The notes: a model not told the origin generated them from the sequence alone. A DNA stretch of 19,587 nt from CAZKNJ01 sp964554185 (GCA_964554185.1 CAZKNJ010000035.1:1-19587); one strand, 5' to 3'. Positions 7,036-13,505 are shown, counted from the first letter of the stretch. A program made the numbers and translations.

Positions 7036-7063
7036 TTGGAGTCATCCCGCGTGCCGGTATAAT
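7036..7063 (+). promoter_or_regulatory. Candidate sigma70 promoter for the SGNH-like lipoprotein
   Basis: TTGGAG (7036-7041), a 16-nt spacer and a perfect TATAAT (7058-7063). Start near 7070 leaves a leader of about 15 nt containing GGGGGTGG, just enough for a ribosome-binding site. Divergent from the nadC promoter within a 73-bp intergenic region. Confidence 0.65.
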
Positions 7064-7084
7064 GGCAGCCTGGGGGTGGCAACG

Positions 7085-7870
7085 ATGAAGAAGATAATCC
7101 TGCTGATTGCTGTTCTTGGCCTGGCGCTGTGCCTGACCGCCTGCAACCGGAAGGGCGGCTCTGATGATGACACTCCTGACGAGTACATCGTCCAGCGCAC
7201 GACGGCCGCGGCAGGCGCCGCCTGGGCGGATGACGGCCTGGACGGGCGCAGCTTCGTGTTCCTCCACCATTCCTGCGGCAGCGGCTTCCTGCGCGAAGGC
7301 GGAATGTGGGCGAAGCTGGAGGATCTGGGGCTGAGCGTCTATGAGATTGGCTACGGCGACGGCTGGATTGGCGACAACACCAATCCTGACCAGTTCCCGA
7401 CCACTTTCGGCGAGCACATGGGCGAAGTGCTCAGGCGGGACCTCGCCGGCGCCGACCAACACGACATCGTCGCGTTCAAGAGCTGCTTCCCCGCGAGCAA
7501 TGTCACTTCCGACGAGATGCTCAAGCAGTATCAGGGCTACTACCAGGCGCTGAAGCCATACTTCGCCAAGCAGCCGCAAGTTCTGTTCGTCGCCTGGACC
7601 GCGCCGCCGCTGGTGCCCGGGGCGACTGCGCCGGAGAACGCCGCGCGCCATCGCCGGTTCTGCGATTGGCTGAAGAGCGAGTGGGTGAAGGGGCAGAAGA
7701 ACGTCGCGGTGTTTGACTGCAACGCGGTGCTGGCGGACAAGGGCGGGATGCTCAAACGCGAGTACCGCCGCGACGAAAGCGACTCGCATCCCAACGCCGC
7801 CGGCAACCAGACGGTGGCCGCCGCCTTCGCCGAGTGGCTCCCCGCCGCTGTCCAGCGCTGGGACGGGTAG
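7085..7870 (+). CDS. SGNH/GDSL-hydrolase-like lipoprotein
   Basis: A 261-aa lipoprotein: basic MKK start, hydrophobic core and lipobox LTAC with Cys20. The mature part resembles SGNH hydrolases, which are esterases or acetylases of cell-surface polymers: VFLHHSCGSG (58-67) with likely nucleophile Ser63 in the HHS context used by one SGNH subgroup, FKSCFPASN (131-139) in the block III position, and DSHPNAAGNQ (233-242) supplying the Asp-x-His pair near the C-terminus. Cys64 and Cys134 could form a disulfide. The ATG at 7085 is preferred over upstream in-frame codons because it creates the signal peptide and follows GGGGGTGG at 7072-7079. Its own promoter lies at 7036-7063. Substrate unknown; a role in envelope polysaccharide modification is inference, loosely supported by the epimerase gene two genes downstream. 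Confidence 0.78.
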   Translation: MKKIILLIAVLGLALCLTACNRKGGSDDDTPDEYIVQRTTAAAGAAWADDGLDGRSFVFLHHSCGSGFLREGGMWAKLEDLGLSVYEIGYGDGWIGDNTNPDQFPTTFGEHMGEVLRRDLAGADQHDIVAFKSCFPASNVTSDEMLKQYQGYYQALKPYFAKQPQVLFVAWTAPPLVPGATAPENAARHRRFCDWLKSEWVKGQKNVAVFDCNAVLADKGGMLKREYRRDESDSHPNAAGNQTVAAAFAEWLPAAVQRWDG

Positions 7871-7903
7871 GGGGCAAGTTCCCGCTCGTCACTGCTTCCC
7901 CAA

Positions 7904-7912
7904 TGCTACAAT
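7904..7912 (+). promoter_or_regulatory. Extended -10 promoter for the MFS gene
   Basis: TGC-TACAAT (7904-7912) in the 69-nt gap between the lipoprotein and MFS genes. The start would be near 7919, leaving a leader of about 20 nt with GGGAG at 7926-7930. No clear -35. Confidence 0.5.
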
Positions 7913-7939
7913 CACGCGGCGGGGCGGGAGCCCCAGTGC

Positions 7940-9307
7940 GTGATGCCTGATTCCACTACGACAGACAACAGCGGGACCGGCCGCGCGGGGAGCGCGGGGA
8001 GCGCGGCGCAAGCGCCGGGCTACTGGGCCTTCGTGCCGGATGCCTTTGCAGCGCTGCGGCACCGCAACTACCGCCTGTACTTCTTCGGGCAGCTCATCAG
8101 CCTGATGGGTACGTGGATGCAGCGCACCGCGCAGGGCTGGCTGGTCACCGACCTGGTGCTGGAGCTGGTGGGAAGCGGCGCGGCGCCCTCGGTGACGAAC
8201 CTGTGGGTGGGCGTGGTCTCCGCCGCGGGAACGCTACCGGTGCTGTTCCTCGCGCCCTTCACCGGCATCATCGCCGACTATAACGACAAGCGGCGCGTCC
8301 TCATCTTTACCCAGTCGCTGGCGGTCGCTCAGGCGGTCGCGCTGACCATCCTCACCTACACCGGGCTCATCAACCTGCCCCTGCTCATCACGCTCGCGCT
8401 GTTCCTGGGCTTTGTGTTCTCCATGGAAGTGCCCGCGCGTCAGGGGCTGGCGATTGAGCTGGTCGGGCGCGAGGTGCTGCCCAACGCCATCGCGCTGAAC
8501 TCCAGCACCTTCAACATCGCGCGGCTGGTCGGCCCGGGGCTCACCGGTGTGATTCTTGCGCTGCACTTCCGCGTGGCGGACGCGTTCCTCTTCAACGCCA
8601 TCTCATTCTTCGCGGTCATCATTGCACTGGTGCTGATGAGGGGCAACTTCAAGGCGCAGGCGCGGGGAACCGAGGAGCGTGAGAGCCACTTCCGGCGCGT
8701 CACTGCGGGCGTGCGGTTTTTGTTTGGGCAGCCGGGGCTCCGCCGCATCGTGGCGATGGTGGGAATAACTGCCATGCTGGTTATGCCGGTCATCTCGCTG
8801 CTGCCGGCGATTGCGCGCTACCAGTTCAAGGCGACCGCGCCGCAGTTCGGCTTTCTCGTGATGTGCGTCGGCATCGGCGCGTTGACGGGCGCGCTGGCGC
8901 TGGCGTATGTCAGCGCGCGCGGTATGCAGCTATTCATTCTTCGCATCGGCTATGTTGTTCTGCTCACGAGCGTGGCGCTATTCACCCAGGTGCACTCCAT
9001 CACGCACGCGTACGTGCTGCTAATACTCGTGGGCTTCGGCTTCCCCTGGGTCTTCGCCAACAGCAACACAATTGTGCAACTGCGGGTGCCTGATGCGCTG
9101 CGCGGCCGGGTGATGGGCGCTTACTCAATGGTGTTCATGGGCTCGTTCCCCATCGGCACGCTGACAATGGGCGCGCTCGCCAGCCGCTTCGGCGCTTCGC
9201 CCACCATACTCACCGGCGTTATTCTAACAGCGCTGATGTATGTGCTCTTTTTCGTGGTTCAGCGGCAGCCCAACACCACCGGTGACCCAAGCGGCGTAGC
9301 GCGATAA
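7940..9307 (+). CDS. MFS transporter, EntS/MFS_3-like exporter family
   Basis: A 455-aa major facilitator with a Gly/Ala/Ser-rich N-terminal extension (about 1-27) before the family entry motif: FAALRHRNYRLYFFGQ (36-51), then GTWMQRTAQGWLV (57-69), both typical of the MFS_3 group that includes the enterobactin exporter EntS. The loop-2 motif appears as GIIADYNDKRRVL (about 108-120). Hydrophobic segments spread evenly over the length, consistent with about 11-12 helices, and RVPDALRGRVMGAYSMVFMG (about 381-400) is the conserved second-half motif. It probably exports a small molecule by proton antiport; the substrate is unknown. GTG 7940 and ATG 7943 are adjacent possible starts; GGGAG at 7926-7930 gives spacings of 9 and 12 nt. 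It has its own promoter candidate, so it need not be co-transcribed with the lipoprotein. Confidence 0.9.
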   Translation: MMPDSTTTDNSGTGRAGSAGSAAQAPGYWAFVPDAFAALRHRNYRLYFFGQLISLMGTWMQRTAQGWLVTDLVLELVGSGAAPSVTNLWVGVVSAAGTLPVLFLAPFTGIIADYNDKRRVLIFTQSLAVAQAVALTILTYTGLINLPLLITLALFLGFVFSMEVPARQGLAIELVGREVLPNAIALNSSTFNIARLVGPGLTGVILALHFRVADAFLFNAISFFAVIIALVLMRGNFKAQARGTEERESHFRRVTAGVRFLFGQPGLRRIVAMVGITAMLVMPVISLLPAIARYQFKATAPQFGFLVMCVGIGALTGALALAYVSARGMQLFILRIGYVVLLTSVALFTQVHSITHAYVLLILVGFGFPWVFANSNTIVQLRVPDALRGRVMGAYSMVFMGSFPIGTLTMGALASRFGASPTILTGVILTALMYVLFFVVQRQPNTTGDPSGVAR

Positions 9308-9327
9308 ACTGAGCCGGTCGGCAACTT

Positions 9328-9336
9328 TGCTACAAT
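9328..9336 (+). promoter_or_regulatory. Extended -10 promoter for the UDP-GlcNAc epimerase, likely leaderless
   Basis: TGC-TACAAT (9328-9336) ends 6 nt before GTG 9343 and 12 nt before ATG 9349. The predicted +1 falls at about 9343, so the mRNA would be leaderless on the GTG or have a leader of only about 6 nt on the ATG. Confidence 0.55.
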
Positions 9337-9348
9337 AGCCGGGTGGGG

Positions 9349-10458
9349 ATGAGGATTGCCACGATATTGGGGACGCGGCCGGAAGCCATCAAGATGGCGC
9401 CTGTCATCCGCGCGCTGGAGGGCGACAGCGCCTTTGACCACTCCCTCATCGTCACCGGACAGCACCGCGAGCTGCTTGACCAGGCGCTGGACCTCTTCTC
9501 GCTGAAGCCCGCGCACGACCTGAACATCATGCAGGAAGGCCAGCGGCTCGATGAAATCCTCACTCGCGCCCTGTCGCGTCTGAGCGAGATAGTCTGCGAG
9601 GAACAGCCGGAGTGCATCCTCGTCCATGGTGACACTTCCACGACACTTGCCGGCGCCCTGACCGGTTTTTATAACCACATACCGGTAGGCCATGTGGAAG
9701 CGGGGCTGCGCACGGTTGACCGCTTCCTGCCGTACCCGGAGGAGATCAACCGCCGGCTGGTTGACGAGATTGCGAGCTACTACTTCTGCCCCACGCCATC
9801 CGCCGCGGAGAACCTGAAGAAAGCGGGGCTTACCGAAGGCGAAGTGCTGGTGACCGGCAATACGGTGGTGGATGCCGTGCGCATGGCAGCGGCGCTGCCT
9901 CAGCAGCCGCCGCGGGAGTTGGTAGCTTTCGCCGAGCGCTTCCCCGAGTATATCGTGGTAACCGCCCACCGCCGCGAGAACTGGGGCGAACCGCTGCAGC
10001 GTATCGGTCAGGCCTTGGCCTCCTTCGCTCGCGCGAATGATGATGTGGGCATCGCGGTTTGCCTGCACCCCAATCCGCTGCTGCGCGAGGGGCTGGAGCC
10101 GCTGCTGGCAGGGCTGGTTAACGTGATGTTAACGCCGGCGCCGGACTACGGCGCGTTTGTGAAGCTGATGCAGGGCGCGTGGTTCATCCTTACCGACTCC
10201 GGAGGCATCCAGGAAGAAGCCTGCGCACTGGAGAAGTTCGTGCTGGTGCTGCGGGAGCACACCGAGCGACCCGAAGCGGTGGAGGCGGGCTTTGCCAAGG
10301 TCATCGGCACTGACTCGCAGCGCATCGAAACGCAGATGGAGTACGCGCTCAATGCCGTGCGCGCCGGCAAGCTGCCTCCACGGGGGGTGCCGAATCCCTT
10401 CGGCGACGGCCGGGCGGCGGAGCGGATAGTGGAGTTTCTGCGGGCGAAGCTGGGCTAG
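9349..10458 (+). CDS. wecB: UDP-N-acetylglucosamine 2-epimerase (non-hydrolysing)
   Basis: The enzyme interconverts UDP-GlcNAc and UDP-ManNAc, supplying ManNAc units for surface polysaccharide or teichoic-acid linkage units. The 369-aa product has the GT-B-like family motifs: ILGTRPEAIKMAPVI at the N-terminus, TGQHREL, VHGDTSTTLAGAL, VGHVEAGLRT, PYPEEINRRLVDEIA, TGNTVVDA, TAHRRENWGEPL, HPNP, ILTDSGGIQEEA and ERPEAVEAG. In the segment before ERPEAVEAG the sequence is LREHTERPEA, where many homologues have LRD/NTTERPEA. ATG 9349 gives the usual family N-terminus (MRIATILGTRPE); GTG 9343 in frame adds two residues. Its symbol could equally be mnaA. The tmRNA gene follows about 110 nt downstream. 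Confidence 0.95.
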   Translation: MRIATILGTRPEAIKMAPVIRALEGDSAFDHSLIVTGQHRELLDQALDLFSLKPAHDLNIMQEGQRLDEILTRALSRLSEIVCEEQPECILVHGDTSTTLAGALTGFYNHIPVGHVEAGLRTVDRFLPYPEEINRRLVDEIASYYFCPTPSAAENLKKAGLTEGEVLVTGNTVVDAVRMAAALPQQPPRELVAFAERFPEYIVVTAHRRENWGEPLQRIGQALASFARANDDVGIAVCLHPNPLLREGLEPLLAGLVNVMLTPAPDYGAFVKLMQGAWFILTDSGGIQEEACALEKFVLVLREHTERPEAVEAGFAKVIGTDSQRIETQMEYALNAVRAGKLPPRGVPNPFGDGRAAERIVEFLRAKLG

Positions 10459-10518
10459 CTACGCTTCAATGAACCGAATCCATTGCTACTGCATCGCATA
10501 ATGCGCGCCTTCCGGCGG

Positions 10519-10524
10519 TATAAT
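10519..10524 (+). promoter_or_regulatory. -10 box for ssrA
   Basis: A perfect TATAAT preceded by CGG, within a short AT-rich patch (to 10527) in a GC-rich background. Start near 10531 would give a 5' leader of about 38 nt that RNase P would remove to make the tmRNA 5' end at 10569. The -35 is weak. Confidence 0.55.
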
Positions 10525-10568
10525 ATAGGCGCAGGGCGCAACATAGCGCCGTGCGTGGACCTTTACAT

Positions 10569-10930
10569 GGGGGTGCTCTGGCTTCGACCGGAAGAGTTGA
10601 AGGCGGGGCTGCGTCAGGTGGGACCCCGCGAAGACCACCTAAATCTCACGCGGGATGGTTCAAGCGCCAACAATCATCAGCTTGCTGCTGCTTAAGCAAT
10701 AAGCGGCACCTCGATCGGCGTGTCGCCCGGAGCGCGCCGGCGGGGCAAAGTTCCCGGGCTTTCCGCCGCAATTGGCCGAAACGGCGGGAGATCAAGGCCT
10801 GCTCTGCGGGATCAAAGGCGGTCCATGCGCCGTTCCCGCGGCTAAGAGCGTAAGCACCAAGCATGGACTACTGCCGTAGACGCCGCGCCGGAAGCTTCCT
10901 GGGACGGGGGTTCGATTCCCCCCACCTCCA
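10569..10930 (+). ncRNA. ssrA: Transfer-messenger RNA (tmRNA)
   Basis: tmRNA with SmpB rescues stalled ribosomes and tags the nascent peptide for proteolysis. The 5' end GGGGGTG (10569-10575) pairs over all 7 positions (one G-U) with CACCTCC (10923-10929), and A10930 is the discriminator; CCA is not encoded and must be added. CTGGCTTCGACCGG follows the 5' acceptor strand as in other tmRNAs, and the T arm is GGGGG-TTCGATT-CCCCC, ending directly before the acceptor strand. The internal reading frame starts at GCC 10666 and encodes ANNHQLAAA, then TAA. The total of 362 nt is typical of one-piece tmRNA. The GC-rich segments after the tag have strong pairing potential for the pseudoknots, which I did not fold in full. 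Several short ORFs over this stretch are shadows. Confidence 0.95.
10666..10695 (+). other. tmRNA tag reading frame ANNHQLAAA
   Basis: Nine codons plus TAA inside ssrA: Ala-Asn-Asn-His-Gln-Leu-Ala-Ala-Ala. The hydrophobic small-residue end fits the C-terminal degron recognised by ClpXP. The alternative frame starting GCG at 10664 has no such ending and was not chosen. Confidence 0.85.
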
Positions 10931-11016
10931 TTCGACTTCGCGCCTATCGGCGCTCCGCTCATGGTCTTCCACCGGTGAGGATAATCGCTGCTGCCGTCTC
11001 TTTCAGAGCCGCGCAG

Positions 11017-11226
11017 GTTTCTGTGGCGCTATCTATTGTTCCCAGAAATCACCTTCCCTCCCGCGTCTCCGNNNNNNNNNNNNNNNNNNNNNNNNNNNNN
11101 NNNNNNNNNNNNNNNNNNNNNNNNNNNNNNNNNNNNNNNNNNNNNNNNNNNNNNNNNNNNNNNNNNNNNNNGTTTCTGTGGCGCTATCTATTGTTCCCAG
11201 AAATCACCTTCCCTCCCGCGTCTCCG
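11017..11226. repeat. Exact 55-bp direct copies flanking an N gap (assembly overlap)
   Basis: Positions 11017-11071 and 11172-11226 are identical over 55 nt and enclose exactly 100 Ns. The same overlap length as at 4281-4490 points to a common assembly k-mer or minimum overlap of 55 and not to a biological repeat. Confidence 0.9.
11072..11171. other. Assembly gap (100 N)
   Basis: A placeholder of exactly 100 N. With the 55-bp flanks merged, the distance between ssrA and the next gene would shrink by 155 nt to about 243 nt. Confidence 0.95.
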
Positions 11227-11266
11227 CGCAGGCAATCTGCTGCATGGGCACATCTGCCAGAAAAGG

Positions 11267-11295
11267 TTGCCTGACCCAACGTTTGACGCTATAGT
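11267..11295 (+). promoter_or_regulatory. Candidate sigma70 promoter for the nitronate-monooxygenase-like gene
   Basis: TTGCCT (11267-11272), a 17-nt spacer and TATAGT (11290-11295, 5 of 6). Start near 11302 gives a leader of about 27 nt with a weak GAGG at 11314-11317. Confidence 0.6.
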
Positions 11296-11328
11296 ATCGG
11301 TTTCAATACCCATGAGGCATGCGGCCAT

Positions 11329-12471
11329 ATGAACGTACACCGGAAACTGCCACAGATGCCGGAGCTCAAGATTGGCAAGCTCGTTGCCAGGATTCCGATC
11401 ATACAAGGAGGTATGGGCGTCGGAATCTCGCTTTCGGGCCTTGCGTCGGCCGTGGCACGTGAAGGTGGCATTGGAGTGATGGCAACCGCGGGGATCGGCA
11501 TGCTTGAGCGGGACTTCCGGAGCGATCTCAAGGCGGCCAACGAGCGGGCTCTGCGCCGGGAGATAAGGCAGGCGCGCAAGAAAACCGATGGCATCATCGG
11601 TGTGAACATTATGCTGGCCCTGTCGGATTACGGTGACCTCTGTCGGGTGGCCATCGAAGAGGGTATCGACCTGGTCATCCTCAGCGCGGGGCTTCCGCTG
11701 AAGGTTCCTGAGAATATGGCACCCGGCTGGCCGCGGGACTGCGGCAGCATGATCGTACCCAAGCTGTCCTCCGGACGGGCTGCCAGTCTGATATTCAAGC
11801 ATTGGGCGAGGCACTATGACCGCGTACCTGACGCCGTTGTTCTCGAAGGGCCGATGGCCGGCGGTCATCAGGGATACCGCAAGGAAGACCTGATCAACCC
11901 GGACATCGTGGTGGAGAAGATGGTCCCCAGTGTCCTCGCGGCGGTGCGCCCCTTCGAGCAGCGCTATGGAATGCAAATCCCGGTGATAGTTGGTGGCGGC
12001 ATCTACACCGGCGCGGACATCTACCGCTTCCTGGAGATGGGCGTCCAGGGCGTGATGATGGGCACGAGATTCGTTGCCACATACGAGTGTGACGCCCACG
12101 AGAACTTCAAGCAAGCTTACCTGGACTGCCGGAAGGAGGACATGGTCGTTATTGACAGCCCGGTCGGGCTGCCGGGCCGGGCTATTCTCAATCAGTACCT
12201 GAAGGACGTAGCCGAAGGGATCCGCAAGCCGTACAAGTGCTCTTGGCAGTGCCTTCGCACCTGCGATGTTCAGAACGCGCCCTACTGCATCGCTGAGGCC
12301 CTGACCAATGCCAAGGAAGGATTGCTTGAGGAAGGCTTCGCCTTCGCGGGCGCCAATGCATACCGCGTGAATGAGATCGTTTCGGTGAAGAATCTCATCG
12401 AGTCGCTGGTCAGGGAATATGAGTGTGCGGCGGCGGCGGCGGCGGAGACACAGCAACCCGTGCACGCCTGA
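11329..12471 (+). CDS. Nitronate monooxygenase-like FMN flavoprotein with C-terminal Cys cluster
   Basis: A 380-aa TIM-barrel flavoprotein of the nitronate monooxygenase / 2-nitropropane dioxygenase superfamily, which also includes FabK enoyl-ACP reductases. Diagnostic motifs: PIIQGGMGVGIS (23-34), GGIGVMATAGIG (46-57), GVNIM (91-95), LEGPMAGGHQGY (172-183) with the catalytic-position His180, PVIVGGGIYTGADI (218-231) for FMN phosphate, and GVMMGTRFVATYECDAH (241-257). SPVGLPGRAI (277-286) is typical of one subgroup. C-terminal Cys304, Cys308, Cys312 and Cys320 form a CxxxCxxxC...C set that could bind metal or an Fe-S cluster; this extension occurs in a subset of the family. The protein ends in six Ala from a (GCG)6 run and a short tail. 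Nitronate detoxification is the default guess; the true substrate is unknown. The gene stands alone with its own promoter. Confidence 0.9.
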   Translation: MNVHRKLPQMPELKIGKLVARIPIIQGGMGVGISLSGLASAVAREGGIGVMATAGIGMLERDFRSDLKAANERALRREIRQARKKTDGIIGVNIMLALSDYGDLCRVAIEEGIDLVILSAGLPLKVPENMAPGWPRDCGSMIVPKLSSGRAASLIFKHWARHYDRVPDAVVLEGPMAGGHQGYRKEDLINPDIVVEKMVPSVLAAVRPFEQRYGMQIPVIVGGGIYTGADIYRFLEMGVQGVMMGTRFVATYECDAHENFKQAYLDCRKEDMVVIDSPVGLPGRAILNQYLKDVAEGIRKPYKCSWQCLRTCDVQNAPYCIAEALTNAKEGLLEEGFAFAGANAYRVNEIVSVKNLIESLVREYECAAAAAAETQQPVHA

Positions 12472-12489
12472 ATCCTGCGACCACAGTGT

Positions 12490-12530
12490 GTGTCCGGATG
12501 CCTCTACGTCGAATAGGGGAACCCGGACGC
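12490..12530 (+). terminator. Imperfect hairpin 3' of the flavoprotein gene
   Basis: GTGTCCGG (12490-12497) pairs with CCGGACGC (12523-12530) and CCTCTA (12501-12506) with TAGGGG (12514-12519), separated by a symmetric 3x3 internal loop (ATG/AAC) and a 7-nt apical loop. It lies 19 nt after the stop. No U-tract follows, so it may be a 3'-end stabiliser or factor-dependent terminator. Confidence 0.4.
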
Positions 12531-12626
12531 TAGCGGACCTTCGCCGCTCTCAGATGCTTCTTTCCTTTCGTTCGCTGTCCAGTACTCCTATCCTGTTCCG
12601 GCCGCGCCTTCGCCCGCCTGCGCTTC

Positions 12627-12635
12627 TGGTAGAAT
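12627..12635 (+). promoter_or_regulatory. Extended -10 element without an assigned gene
   Basis: TGG-TAGAAT (12627-12635) matches the form of other promoters in the window, but no ORF follows before the promoter at 12722. It may drive a small RNA from about 12642, add to rbp1 transcription, or be chance. Apart from this, the hairpin at 12490, the promoter at 12722 and the leader, the stretch 12472-12916 shows nothing. Confidence 0.35.
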
Positions 12636-12721
12636 CGCGCGGTTGGGGATTCGACTGGGAACTGATAACACTCCACTACCCCTCTTTATCTTGCCATCTA
12701 CTACCCACGGCGTAACATCAG

Positions 12722-12750
12722 TTGCAGTTTCCATGGATTTGTGGTATCAT
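12722..12750 (+). promoter_or_regulatory. Promoter of the first RRM gene
   Basis: TTGCAG (12722-12727), a 17-nt spacer and extended -10 TGG-TATCAT (12742-12750). Start near 12757 implies a leader of about 160 nt before GTG 12917. The corresponding site upstream of the second RRM gene has the same architecture. Confidence 0.6.
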
Positions 12751-12755
12751 CCTAA

Positions 12756-12888
12756 TGCGCTATGTGGCGCGTGTGCACTTAAAGATGATTCTTCCCGAAC
12801 CCTTCGATGACTACCTGGTGAATGTTCCCAGACTCTGAGACGATCCCAGATTTGTTTCGTAGGCTAGGTATGAAGCGCCTTTGCGTGC
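12756..12888 (+). promoter_or_regulatory. Structured 5' leader of the first RRM gene (copy 1)
   Basis: Conserved with copy 2 (13343-13478). A 5' hairpin, TGCGC-loop-GCGCG (12756-12771), is followed by GTGCACTTAAAG (12773-12784, identical in both copies), CGATGACTACCTGG (12805-12818), TCCCAGACT (12826-12834, identical) and GGCTAGGT (12862-12869, identical). GCACTTAAAG (12775-12784) can pair at 9 of 10 positions with CTTTGCGTGC (12879-12888), closing a domain of about 114 nt that ends 15 nt before the AGGAG. A cis-acting regulatory RNA is inferred; I do not recognise a named family. Confidence 0.6.
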
Positions 12889-12916
12889 CCTAACCATTTT
12901 TTTAGGAGTTTTTACT

Positions 12917-13219
12917 GTGAACATTTACGTAGGAAACCTCTCGTTTGACTGCATGGACAGCGACCTGAAGAAGGCCTTTGAGGCCCACGGCCAGGTCGAA
13001 TCCGCGCGGGTCATCGCTGACAACTACACCGGCAAGTCCCGCGGCTTCGGCTTTGTGGAAATGCCCAACGACGCGGAAGCGCGTGCGGCCATCGCTGAGC
13101 TGAACGGCAAGGAGCTGGCAGGACGCGAGATCAAGGTGAATGAGGCGCGCCCGAAGGCCGAGCGCAGCGGCTCTGGCCCCCGTGGCGGCGGCGGCGGCGG
13201 ACGCGAACGGCGCTGGTAA
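12917..13219 (+). CDS. RRM-domain RNA-binding protein, glycine-rich tail (paralogue 1)
   Basis: A 100-aa protein with a single RNA recognition motif: RNP2 IYVGNL (3-8) and RNP1 KSRGFGFVEM (40-49), with the beta-alpha-beta spacing complete to about residue 78, then a short basic/Gly tail ending RERRW. Such bacterial RRM proteins, like cyanobacterial Rbp, bind single-stranded RNA; several are cold-induced. GTG 12917 is chosen because AGGAG lies 8 nt upstream and because the second paralogue has the same GTGAACATTTACGTAGG start; the upstream TTG at 12881 would extend into the leader. A strong intrinsic terminator follows at 13251-13284, so it is monocistronic. It is about 80% identical over the RRM to the next gene by eye, indicating tandem duplication of gene plus leader. 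Confidence 0.93.
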   Translation: MNIYVGNLSFDCMDSDLKKAFEAHGQVESARVIADNYTGKSRGFGFVEMPNDAEARAAIAELNGKELAGREIKVNEARPKAERSGSGPRGGGGGGRERRW

Positions 13220-13250
13220 GCGGCGGCCCGCATCAAGCCTGACGCAAGTG

Positions 13251-13284
13251 GAGCCCGCAGGGCGCGATGCCTTGCGGGCTCTTT
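13251..13284 (+). terminator. Intrinsic terminator after the first RRM gene
   Basis: GAGCCCGCAGGG (13251-13262) pairs with CCTTGCGGGCTC (13270-13281) over 12 positions, one of them G-U, with a 7-nt loop and followed by TTT. It lies 31 nt after the stop and separates the two RRM transcription units. Confidence 0.8.
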
Positions 13285-13308
13285 GCATTCCGGCAGGATA
13301 GGCGCTGC

Positions 13309-13337
13309 TTGATTTCGGGCAGCGCGTGTGGTAGCAT
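13309..13337 (+). promoter_or_regulatory. Promoter of the second RRM gene
   Basis: TTGATT (13309-13314, 4 of 6), a 17-nt spacer and extended -10 TGG-TAGCAT (13329-13337). It lies just downstream of the terminator of paralogue 1 and gives a leader of about 160 nt. Confidence 0.6.
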
Positions 13338-13342
13338 AATCC

Positions 13343-13478
13343 CGCGCTGCATGCGGCGCGAGTGCACTTAAAGGATGGTCGATTCCGCCCCTCCGATGGC
13401 TAACTGGCGAGAGAACCATGTTTTGGGAATTATCCCAGACTAGCAACCGTGGGCTAGGTCAGAACGGCCTTTACGTGC
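13343..13478 (+). promoter_or_regulatory. Structured 5' leader of the second RRM gene (copy 2)
   Basis: The same block order as copy 1: hairpin CGCGC/GCGCG (13343-13347 with 13356-13360), GTGCACTTAAAG (13362-13373), CGATGGCTAACTGG (13394-13407), TCCCAGACT (13433-13441) and GGCTAGGT (13452-13459). GCACTTAAAG (13364-13373) pairs with CTTTACGTGC (13469-13478), where A13473 replaces the G of copy 1 and turns a G-U into an A-U pair. Intervening segments differ freely in sequence and length. The helix ends 14 nt before AAGGAG. Confidence 0.6.
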
Positions 13479-13505
13479 TTCATTATCATTTCAAGGAGTT
13501 CGTAA

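Larger units (their letters stand above)
10931..11328. other. Gene-free stretch after ssrA
   Basis: It contains a short GC hairpin (GCGCC-TATC-GGCGC, just after ssrA) without a U-tract, the second assembly gap and its 55-bp flanks, and the promoter of the next gene. Open frames crossing the gap have no ribosome-binding site or recognisable product. I see no gene here. Confidence 0.7.

Noticed and set aside
6878..7084. Start of the SGNH-like lipoprotein at 6878
   Set aside because: It would overlap nadC antisense by over 130 nt and bury the signal peptide. ATG 7085 gives a perfect lipoprotein signal and has a promoter and ribosome-binding site.
10483..11294. Several ORFs of 70-143 codons around 10483-10864 and 10863-11294
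   Set aside because: They lie within or beside the tmRNA gene, or read through the N gap, with no ribosome-binding sites or recognisable products. Only the nine-codon tag frame is meaningful.
11188..12465. 425-codon open frame antisense to the flavoprotein gene
   Set aside because: A GC-rich shadow frame: low-complexity Arg/His composition, no family motif, and the plus-strand gene has clear motifs and a promoter.
12419..12715. 98-codon frame beginning with an Arg run
   Set aside because: The Arg run is the (GCG)6 tract read out of frame; the rest is intergenic with no ribosome-binding site.
12881..12916. TTG 12881 as the start of the first RRM gene
   Set aside because: It would add 12 residues translated from the leader helix. 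GTG 12917 has AGGAG at good spacing and matches the second paralogue.
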